From Candidatus Bathyarchaeota archaeon (GTDB lineage Archaea > Thermoproteota > Bathyarchaeia > Bathyarchaeales > DTEX01), in the NCBI GenBank assembly GCA_021158305.1, contig JAGGUU010000161.1, positions 1 to 13,727 of the forward strand: a DNA stretch of 13,727 nt, in the 5' to 3' direction. Below, piece after piece: positions 1-4,991 of this stretch. The notes below the pieces were generated by a model. That model made no database searches. It was given only the letters and a program-made list of their open reading frames with translations, and was not told the DNA's origin. Made by a program: the position numbers and the translations under genes. Within the stretch, counting starts at the first letter, position 1, and every line of letters starts with the position of its first letter.

Positions 1-595
1 CAAACTTTGTGTCAGCTATGATTATGCCTCTAGCCTCAGCCTTCTTGACGGCTGACTCGTATATTTTTAAGCTCGCCTCTTCAATCTCCTCGGCTAAGTC
101 TTTTCCGATCATCCTAACTACATCATCGCGAGTTATCTCAACATCATGTCCAACCTCAGCCTTTGTAGTCGGCGTCAATATGGGCTCCGGAAGCTTTTCA
201 GCCTTCTTCAGTCCTGCAGGGAGCTTTATGCCACAGATATCCTTGCCTCTTCTATATTTTTCCCAAGCCGAGCCATAAAGGTAACCCCTAACTACAAACT
301 CAATCTTTATTGGATCCGCTCTTCTAACAAGCACGGAGCGTGAATCAACTATCTCCAAGAGATGATTCGGAAATATACGCTTTGTCTCGTTGAACCAGTA
401 AGCCGAGAGAAGGTTGAGAGCCTCACCCTTATATGGGATGCCATTTGGCAGAACCACGTCGAAAGCCGAGATCCTATCAGTTGAGACTATCAGGAGATCT
501 CCGTTAACCTTGTATATATCCCTCACTTTTCCTCTCTTAACAAGCGGGTGTGGGAGATTAGTTTGGAGAATAACATCCTTAACGTCTATCTTCAT
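1..595 (-). CDS. purC: SAICAR synthetase PurC (partial, C-terminus beyond left edge)
   Basis: Phosphoribosylaminoimidazole-succinocarboxamide synthase joins CAIR and aspartate with ATP to make SAICAR, in cytosolic de novo purine synthesis. Reading the minus strand from ATG at 595-593 gives 198 codons with no stop. The start region has the family pattern VKRGKVRDIY followed by STDRISAFD. In the middle is IEFVVRGYLYGSAWEKY, matching SAICAR synthetase signature 1. The last visible residues, IIADTKF, begin signature 2 (DTKFEFG), so only the C-terminal part is missing. The start is fixed by a 4-base ATGA overlap with the purE stop codon, which implies translational coupling in one operon. Nothing looks disrupted. 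Identity is near certain from the motifs. Confidence 0.95.
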   Translation of the reverse strand, partial: MKIDVKDVILQTNLPHPLVKRGKVRDIYKVNGDLLIVSTDRISAFDVVLPNGIPYKGEALNLLSAYWFNETKRIFPNHLLEIVDSRSVLVRRADPIKIEFVVRGYLYGSAWEKYRRGKDICGIKLPAGLKKAEKLPEPILTPTTKAEVGHDVEITRDDVVRMIGKDLAEEIEEASLKIYESAVKKAEARGIIIADTKF

Positions 596-1098
596 ATAGC
601 GAAAGCCTCCCTATTTTTGCTTATCTCCTCGTCAGCCTCAATAACTTCCCGCCTCTTTTTATTAATGTATCTACGAACAGCTTGCTGAAGCGAAGGATCG
701 GAAAGAGCTAAGATCTTGACGGCTGCCAAAGCGGCATTTTCAGGCCTCGCAACGAGCATCACAGGAACACCCGTCGGAGTAATCACTGAAGAAAACATCT
801 TCGCGAATCCATATCTATCAACATCAGGTGGACAGGCTATAACAGGATGTGTTGAAAGTCCAGCAACAGCTCCTGAAAGAGCATCTGAGAGTCCCGCAAC
901 CGTTATAATAACTACGCGGTTTCCATCTTCCTCAAGCCTTCTAATCTTCTCCGCTAGGATATCCGGAGTCCTATGAGCTGAGGAGACAGCATACTCATAC
1001 TCGACGTTGAAACCCTCATTATCTATGAAGTTACCTATCCTCCTTGCATATTGAAGATCACTCTTGGAGCCCATCAGTATGAGTATTCTTCCCTTCAT
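592..1098 (-). CDS. purE: AIR carboxylase PurE, class II type
   Basis: Makes CAIR from AIR in purine synthesis and feeds the next gene, purC. The protein is 168 aa from ATG at 1098-1096. A GTG-or-longer start would add 13 residues (MRTTKLRTCWAIL) before the conserved beta strand, so I prefer the internal Met. Visible motifs are GSKSD (10-14), SAHRTP (40-45), VAGLSDALSG (67-76), IACPP (87-91) and ENAALAAVKIL (120-130). Class I PurE has a GGAAHLPGM-type motif where this protein has VAGLSDALSG. That motif plus the following ACPP is the pattern I know from class II enzymes (the AIR carboxylase half of animal PAICS, and Treponema denticola PurE), which use CO2 directly and need no PurK. Class assignment is from remembered motifs, not alignment. 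The gene overlaps purC by ATGA and is divergent from the epimerase gene. Confidence 0.9.
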   Translation of the reverse strand: MKGRILILMGSKSDLQYARRIGNFIDNEGFNVEYEYAVSSAHRTPDILAEKIRRLEEDGNRVVIITVAGLSDALSGAVAGLSTHPVIACPPDVDRYGFAKMFSSVITPTGVPVMLVARPENAALAAVKILALSDPSLQQAVRRYINKKRREVIEADEEISKNREAFAI

Positions 1099-1135
1099 CA
1101 AAATCGCCCAACAAGTTCGTAACTTAGTTGTCCGC

Positions 1136-1150
1136 ATTTAGATAAAAAGG
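1136..1150 (-). promoter_or_regulatory. Putative TATA box for purE-purC
   Basis: On the minus strand this AT-rich stretch reads TTTTTATCTAAAT, a fair archaeal TATA-like element about 45 bases before the purE ATG. That would leave a leader of roughly 20 bases. No strong Shine-Dalgarno is visible before purE. Confidence 0.3.
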
Positions 1151-1254
1151 CTTTCGTATGTAATTGTAGATGTACATCTAACACAAAAGCATAATAGTAG
1201 GGTTCACATCATTTTTTTAGGATCTCAGATGCTTCGCCATGGAGGAAGATCATA

Positions 1255-2799
1255 ATGAAAGTTGTACAAGCCTTTAAAGAGAGTTTTGAACGTCGAGGAC
1301 GCTCAATAAAAATTTATGAATCATCCGTAACTGAGAAGGACAACACCGTATTCTTTCTGATCCGTGAAGGATATGACAAAAAACTCATTATAATGTATCA
1401 TTCAAGCAGTAATGAAGAGATATACAGCGGCTTCATCGCCGAAGAGGAAGGAAGGCTAAGTGATATTCTAAACTATAAAATCTGCCCCTGTAATGGCAGA
1501 AACGCGGCTGAGTTACGTAGACTGTTTCCCTTCACCAAACCGCGCGTGATGGGCCTAACTCCCGCTATAGGAATGGGAGACCGTATCGGCTTATCGACCC
1601 CAGGACATATTCGAGCTGCACGCAAATTCGGGGTTTTCCCAGTTCTGGCGCAGCAGTCTATCCGCGAAATGAAACGTACCCTGAGATCTCCTGAAGATGT
1701 AATGAATGACGTATCTTGGGCTGTCTTTCAAGAAGGATACCGTGACGGGTTCGCCGCTGACGCAGATCATTTAAAAACGGAGGAGGATGTGAAGGCATGT
1801 TTTGAAGCCGGATTCACAATGTACACTATCGACCCCTCAGACTATGTTGATGATGAAGCAGACAAGTATGACTTGAAAGAGCTCAGAAGAAGATTCGACA
1901 ATCTACCTTGGAGAGAATTGGCATGCAGCGGAAAGGACATTTTAAAAACGTATCTTGGAAAGGAATTTAAGATAGAATCGGAAGATGGAAAACACGTTCT
2001 AAGACTTGCATTCACAGAGGAAGACCTCTTACGGGCAGCAGTTAAATACTCAGCTGCTATCGCTCATACCCTGAGGTTAAAGCGCTTACTGGATGATCTG
2101 TTTAAGGATAAACAATATGACTTAGAGGTATCCGTAGATGAGACAGACACACCGACCAGCCTTCTTGAACATTTGTTCATATCTCTAGAGTTTAAAAGGC
2201 TAAATGTGCGGATTCAAGGGTTAGCCTTAAGGTTTATAGGCAGATTCGAGAAAGCAATCGATTATATCGGCGACCTCAAAGAATTTGAAAGAACATTCCA
2301 GCAACATGTATTAATAGCAAGAAGGCTTGGGCCATACAAGCTCAGCATCCATTCTGGAAGCGACAAGTTTTCAATCTATCCCATTCTAGGCAGATACGCC
2401 AAAGACATAATCCACCTGAAGACCTCCGGAACTAGCTATTTAGAATCATTACGCATCATAGCCAGACATGATCCACAGCTGTTCCGTGAGATCGTACGCT
2501 ACAGCATTAAACACTTCGAGGAAGATAAGAAAACGTATCATCTCAGCACCGACCTCTCAGCTATCCCCCTAATTGATCACGTTCCGGATAAAGACCTTGA
2601 GGAGACATACCTCAACGACAAATCTGGAAGGCAAATATTACATGTCACATACGGCTCAGTTCTAACAGCAAAGACAAAAGATGGAAAATGGCTCTTCCGC
2701 GACCGCATTAGAAAAGTTCTAATCGATAACGAAGAAGAATTTTACCAGACAATCTCGAAGCATATAGAGCGACACATAAAGTCTATAGTTCAGGCATAA
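1255..2799 (+). CDS. uxaE: Tagaturonate epimerase family protein (UxaE-like)
   Basis: Complete 514-residue protein. I recognise the UxaE family, whose characterised member in Thermotoga interconverts D-tagaturonate and D-fructuronate in hexuronate breakdown. Family-like blocks in order are GMGDRIGLSTPGH (106-118), AQQSIREMKRT (132-142), FAADADHLKT (166-175), TIDPSDYVDDEAD (191-203), DETDTPT (295-301), LSIHSGSDKFSIYPI (363-377), HLKTSGTSYLESLR (387-400) and LHVTYGSVL (462-470). The many Asp, His and Glu residues in these blocks fit a metal-dependent sugar epimerase. Start ATG 1255 has a GGAGG at 1241-1245 with 9-base spacing. An upstream ATG at 1239 is out of frame. No signal peptide or membrane segment is visible, so it is cytosolic. 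The flanking genes are not sugar-acid genes, so the actual substrate in this organism is uncertain. Confidence 0.8.
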   Translation: MKVVQAFKESFERRGRSIKIYESSVTEKDNTVFFLIREGYDKKLIIMYHSSSNEEIYSGFIAEEEGRLSDILNYKICPCNGRNAAELRRLFPFTKPRVMGLTPAIGMGDRIGLSTPGHIRAARKFGVFPVLAQQSIREMKRTLRSPEDVMNDVSWAVFQEGYRDGFAADADHLKTEEDVKACFEAGFTMYTIDPSDYVDDEADKYDLKELRRRFDNLPWRELACSGKDILKTYLGKEFKIESEDGKHVLRLAFTEEDLLRAAVKYSAAIAHTLRLKRLLDDLFKDKQYDLEVSVDETDTPTSLLEHLFISLEFKRLNVRIQGLALRFIGRFEKAIDYIGDLKEFERTFQQHVLIARRLGPYKLSIHSGSDKFSIYPILGRYAKDIIHLKTSGTSYLESLRIIARHDPQLFREIVRYSIKHFEEDKKTYHLSTDLSAIPLIDHVPDKDLEETYLNDKSGRQILHVTYGSVLTAKTKDGKWLFRDRIRKVLIDNEEEFYQTISKHIERHIKSIVQA

Positions 2800-2824
2800 C
2801 AAGTAAGTCGGGCAGATTCGCAAC

Positions 2825-2830
2825 TTTTTT
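2825..2830 (+). terminator. Putative archaeal U-tract terminator
   Basis: A run of six T lies 26 bases after the stop of the epimerase gene and before the tRNA promoter. Archaeal RNA polymerase can terminate at such runs without a hairpin. Position and run length are the only support. Confidence 0.35.
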
Positions 2831-2852
2831 ATTCCAGCATATATTCAAAAAT

Positions 2853-2864
2853 AAAATAGATATA
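2853..2864 (+). promoter_or_regulatory. Putative TATA box for the initiator tRNA
   Basis: AAATAGATATAG is centred about 25 bases before the first base of the tRNA, the expected distance for an archaeal promoter. The surrounding 40 bases are almost all A and T. Confidence 0.35.
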
Positions 2865-2883
2865 GAAAAACATCTTATGGAAA

Positions 2884-2961
2884 AGCGGGGTGGGGTAGCT
2901 AGGTTAACCCGCTGGGCTCATAACCCAGAGATCGGTCGTTCAAATCGACCCCCCGCTACCA
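2884..2961 (+). tRNA. Initiator tRNA-Met (CAT)
   Basis: Complete cloverleaf with encoded CCA. The acceptor stem AGCGGGG (2884-2890) pairs perfectly with CCCCGCT (2951-2957), giving A1:U72. The D stem is GGGT/ACCC (2893-2896 with 2907-2910). The anticodon stem CTGGG/CCCAG (2912-2916, 2924-2928) encloses loop CTCATAA with anticodon CAT at 2919-2921. The variable loop has 5 bases. The T stem GGTCG/CGACC encloses loop TTCAAAT (2934-2950). A1:U72 together with three G:C pairs next to the anticodon loop are hallmarks of initiator rather than elongator tRNA-Met. There is no intron. A decayed copy of the 3' end lies at 4507-4531 and an integrase remnant lies in between, so the gene is probably the attachment site of a former element. 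Confidence 0.95.
2937..2961 (+). other. Putative attL (tRNA 3' end)
   Basis: The last 25 bases of the initiator tRNA match 4507-4531 at 20 of 25 positions, without gaps. Four of the five differences are C/T changes. This is the expected arrangement for an element that integrated into the tRNA 3' end, the tRNA keeping the functional copy. Confidence 0.45.
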
Positions 2962-3105
2962 TATAAATAAAATTTAACGACCCACCACTTTTATAAGAAA
3001 GTTTCCTTGCAAACGAGACGCGTAGAAACTAAATCAAAGGGATCAGATTCTTCTGTCAATATTATGGAAAGAAGCGAAGGAAATTATAGAAAAAATTTCA
3101 GAATC

Positions 3106-3345
3106 TCACACTCGATTATGTTGTAGTTTCTGTCTCTCCTTAAGCAGCTGCCGGATATACTCGGCTGCTTCTGCAGAGATAAACGTGATATACGGTTCGT
3201 CTTCTTTGCTTAGGCTTTCAGGGATCCCAACTGCATAGCATGGAAGCGTAGGATCCCAAAGTTTATCCCTGAAATGCTTGAACTTCAAATTCAGAACAGC
3301 ACGAAGACAAAAGCCTCCGCTTGCCGTAGTCACGATAATCGCTTT
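3106..3345 (-). pseudogene. Fragment of a tyrosine recombinase (integrase) catalytic domain
   Basis: The open frame read from GTG 3333 to TGA 3106 encodes 75 residues. In-frame sequence up to about 3345 adds AII before a stop. AIIVTTASGGFCLRAVLNLK fits the first catalytic box of archaeal integrases, usually like SSGLRxSEVLNLK. YITFISAEAAEYIRQLL fits the strand and helix that normally follow. At the position of the first catalytic Arg the frame has Cys, one transition away (CGT to TGT). The N-terminal domain and the downstream His-x-x-Arg and Tyr boxes are absent. I therefore read this as a dead remnant. It points at the tRNA gene, as integrases of tRNA-targeting elements often do. The family call is from motif recognition. 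Confidence 0.6.
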
Positions 3346-3536
3346 CTCCCCTTAAAAAAGCGGCTTGCGTGTTGGTACTTATAATTCTTGTTGTGTTTGC
3401 CCTCTATCTTCTTCATCCCGAAGTGGTCAAGATTTTGAGAGTCGGTTCTCATTCTTGATTGAAATCCCTGGGTGACCCCTCTTTATAGCTCTCTTTGTCG
3501 CTTTCACGATAATCGGATATCTTAAAAAATGGCTTG
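3330..3536. repeat. Imperfect direct repeat in the element remnant
   Basis: TCACGATAATCG occurs at 3330-3341 and again at 3504-3515. In both places it is followed, after 9 and 5 bases respectively, by CTTAAAAAA then one or two bases and GGCTTG (3351-3367 and 3521-3536). The copies are 174 bases apart in the same orientation. One overlaps the start of the recombinase fragment, so this looks like a partial internal duplication that has since drifted. Confidence 0.6.
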
Positions 3537-3555
3537 AAGAGAACGCTTACTTCAT
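3346..3555. other. Gene-free stretch with residual open frames
   Basis: No convincing complete gene. The plus strand holds two short hydrophobic frames, GTG 3369 to TGA 3458 (29 codons, starting VLVLIILVVFALYLL) and 3476 to TAA 3565 (29 codons, containing FIALFVAFTIIGYL). Their complement on the minus strand gives a 40-codon lysine-rich frame from ATG 3452 to TGA 3330, whose stop overlaps the GTG of the recombinase fragment. At most one strand can be meaningful, and none is recognisable. They may be leftovers of a broken gene. Confidence 0.3.
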
Positions 3556-3580
3556 TTTTACGTAACTCGTTACGTAATTA
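3556..3580. repeat. Palindromic flanking repeat, copy 1
   Basis: A perfect inverted repeat has arms TTACGTAAC (3558-3566) and GTTACGTAA (3569-3577) around the two-base centre TC. The full 25 bases recur at 4440-4464 with a single difference, in the centre. It lies about 85 bases upstream of the DUF5678-like start, before its TATA-like element, and the second copy lies just after the protease gene. Confidence 0.85.
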
Positions 3581-3624
3581 TAGAGGAGTCGTTAAATTTT
3601 GCCAAAATTCACAAAATTTAAAAA

Positions 3625-3637
3625 TTTATTATTTATA
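3625..3637 (+). promoter_or_regulatory. Putative TATA box of the DUF5678/protease cassette
   Basis: TTTATTATTTATA is centred about 35 bases before ATG 3666, within a very AT-rich stretch. This predicts a very short leader. A TAGGG stretch sits directly before the ATG. Confidence 0.35.
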
Positions 3638-3665
3638 CGTGATACTATGGTATGATATTATAGGG

Positions 3666-3914
3666 ATGGGTGTTTTGACCTCGGATCTAATCCTCTTAGA
3701 GAAGATGGAGAAAAACGGTAGCTGGTTTAGTTCACACTATAAAGAAATTGTTGAAAAGTACAAAAATGAATTTATAGCCACAGAAGATGCCGAAATAATT
3801 GCTCATAATCCCCGGCTGGATGCGCTCCTAGAGGAATTGAAGAAAAAAGGAAAAAACCTAAGTGAAATACTAATCGAGTTTGTTGCAGAAAAGGGAACCA
3901 AGTTTATTTTATAG
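3666..3914 (+). CDS. DUF5678-like small protein
   Basis: Encodes 82 residues from ATG 3666. The open frame extends upstream to 3534, but the added residues are low-complexity, cross palindrome copy 1 and the TATA-like element, and contain no other Met except the far one, so the short form is preferred. The pattern is a charged N-terminal helix with WFSSHYKEIVEKYKNEFIA (19-37), then EDAEIIAHNPRLDALLEELKKKGK and a closing strand ILIEFVAEKGTKFIL. This is what I recall of the archaeal DUF5678 family (short alpha/beta proteins of unknown function that bear a W...HYEEL...Y....VAV pattern). No signal peptide or membrane segment. The gene is followed after 17 bases by the protease gene, which has its own GGAG, so the two are probably co-transcribed. 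Its role is unknown. A partner or regulator of the protease is an inference. Confidence 0.75.
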   Translation: MGVLTSDLILLEKMEKNGSWFSSHYKEIVEKYKNEFIATEDAEIIAHNPRLDALLEELKKKGKNLSEILIEFVAEKGTKFIL

Positions 3915-3931
3915 CTATTGGAGCGCTCTCG

Positions 3932-4387
3932 ATGCGGATTCCCCTTAAAGTTGAAAATATCGCTGGGGGACCAAAACCTATTCTATATGCCACTTTGAGA
4001 ATACCGCAATTTCACATTTATAGACCAATAAGATTTGTAATTGACACGGGAAGCCCTCAAAGCGCGATTTGTGAAAAAGATGCGTTGATAATGCAGATTC
4101 CATTTAACAGAATACGTAAATCTATACGAGTTTATGGAATCGGCGGCTCTTCTGTAGAGGCTAAACCGATTAAGAGAGCTGTGATTACGTTTAGGAATGA
4201 GGAGGGAGGCTTAGAGCATAGAACTTTACCTGTGATTTATGCTTGTAGAACAACAAAGAGAGACATGAAGACTAGAAGTTTGTCCCAATCCCTTCCGAGC
4301 ATTCTTGGAGTAGACTTTCTAATCGATAATCGATTTAAATTAGTATTTGATCCTGTGAATCTGAAAGCATATCTGGAAGAAGTTTAA
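3932..4387 (+). CDS. Retropepsin-like aspartic protease
   Basis: Encodes 151 residues from ATG 3932, with GGAG about ten bases upstream. The N-terminal half has the catalytic Asp-Thr-Gly of clan AA in FVIDTGSPQSAI (DTG at 38-40). Next come a flap-like GIGGSS (69-74) and, near the C-terminus, ILGVDFL (124-130), which corresponds to the hydrophobic-hydrophobic-Gly motif that ends the retropepsin fold. Only one DTG is present in a chain of retropepsin size, so the active form should be a homodimer. No signal peptide or membrane segment is visible, so it is predicted to be cytosolic. It follows the DUF5678-like gene in a tight pair bracketed by two palindromic repeats within a tRNA-associated element. 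The substrate is unknown. The partner protein, host proteins or invader proteins are possibilities only. Confidence 0.82.
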   Translation: MRIPLKVENIAGGPKPILYATLRIPQFHIYRPIRFVIDTGSPQSAICEKDALIMQIPFNRIRKSIRVYGIGGSSVEAKPIKRAVITFRNEEGGLEHRTLPVIYACRTTKRDMKTRSLSQSLPSILGVDFLIDNRFKLVFDPVNLKAYLEEV

Positions 4388-4439
4388 ACAGACGTAGAAA
4401 CAGATACTCCCTCATAACTTACTAAAACTCTTCTCCTAC

Positions 4440-4464
4440 TTTTACGTAACTTGTTACGTAATTA
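4440..4464. repeat. Palindromic flanking repeat, copy 2
   Basis: Arms TTACGTAAC (4442-4450) and GTTACGTAA (4453-4461) surround centre TT. It is identical to copy 1 at 24 of 25 positions and has the same flanking TT on the left and TTA on the right, so the copies are also direct repeats. It starts 53 bases after the protease stop. The unit from the start of copy 1 to the end of copy 2 is 909 bases. Confidence 0.85.
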
Positions 4465-4506
4465 ATGCGGTGGACCGTAGAATTTTACTTATATATTTTG
4501 GTGAGC

Positions 4507-4531
4507 CGTTCAAATTGACCCACTGCCACTA
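4507..4531 (+). other. Putative attR: degraded copy of the initiator tRNA 3' end
   Basis: CGTTCAAATTGACCC followed by ACTGCCACTA matches tRNA positions 2937-2961 at 20 of 25 bases without gaps, including the T-loop TTCAAAT. The T stem would pair at only three of five positions and no anticodon arm precedes it, so it is not a functional tRNA. A short GCGGTGG at 4467-4473 could be a relic of the 5' acceptor side but is too close. Confidence 0.45.
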
Positions 4532-4719
4532 CGTATGCTTGCGAGAAGTTGTTTCTTAAGTCTATATATTATAAGAAGAGGAAAAACAAAGGCACTTCTA
4601 CGTTGCCTCCGCCTAAAGCGCTTGAAAAGGCGGCAGGGTCTGAGCCAGCTGTGTCACTGAAGGCGGCCGTAAAGTGACATCGCGATTCAAGGGATTCGTC
4701 TTAAACATTAAGGCTAGCG

Positions 4720-4944
4720 TCAGATACGAGACTGAAAATATTGATTTTTTGATTGTGGATTTGGCTGTTTAGTAGCTCCTATACGGACGGCACACTTGTC
4801 TAGACCGCCAGAACGATATAGACAGATGAAAGTCTTATTGATAGCTTCGAGCTGCATCCCGATCTCATCAATACGATGCATTACCTCGGAGAGTCTATGC
4901 TCCAATCTATCAAGCCTCTTCAAAGTCTCGTCAAACTCAGCCAC
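4720..4944 (-). CDS. Small coiled-coil protein, unknown function
   Basis: Encodes 74 residues from GTG 4944. An adjacent TTG at 4947 is also possible, with a stop directly upstream. GGGTGG about 10 bases before the start could be a ribosome binding site, and CATATAAACT near 4990 could be its TATA box. Residues 2 to about 36 have hydrophobic heptads typical of a coiled coil (LKRLDRLEHRLSEVMHRIDE and onward). The C-terminal third, from about residue 45, is Gln/Asn/Lys-rich and unstructured in appearance. I do not recognise a family. It lies 47 bases downstream of the glycosyltransferase gene on the same strand and abuts the element remnant, so it might be a real small gene or a truncated one. 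Confidence 0.45.
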   Translation of the reverse strand: MAEFDETLKRLDRLEHRLSEVMHRIDEIGMQLEAINKTFICLYRSGGLDKCAVRIGATKQPNPQSKNQYFQSRI

Positions 4945-4991
4945 CAAAAACTACCACCCAAATGAAAGAATACTCGCCTAGTTTATATGCT

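Larger units (their letters stand above)
4388..4719. other. Non-genic stretch at the right end of the element
   Basis: Contains palindrome copy 2 and the tRNA-like remnant, listed separately. In addition, a plus-strand frame ending in TGA at 4675-4677 reads TLPPPKALEKAAGSEPAVSL followed by KAAVK. It is GC-richer than its surroundings and has no ATG, GTG or TTG start with a visible Shine-Dalgarno. It may be the tail of a lost gene, but I do not recognise it. Confidence 0.3.

Noticed and set aside
3534..3665. Longer version of the DUF5678-like protein starting at 3534.
   Set aside because: The extra 44 residues cross a palindrome and an AT-rich promoter-like stretch and do not fit the family's usual start.
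3556..4464. The flanking palindromes as Xer/dif or loxP-like tyrosine recombinase sites.
   Set aside because: Those sites have 6-8 base centres between arms of about 11-13 bases. Here the centre is two bases and the arms are nine.
4467..4531. A possible functional or split tRNA: GCGGTGG can pair with CCACTGC and a TTCAAAT loop lies between.
   Set aside because: The span is too short for a tRNA, there is no anticodon arm, and the T stem pairs at only three of five positions. A degraded copy of the initiator tRNA end explains it better.
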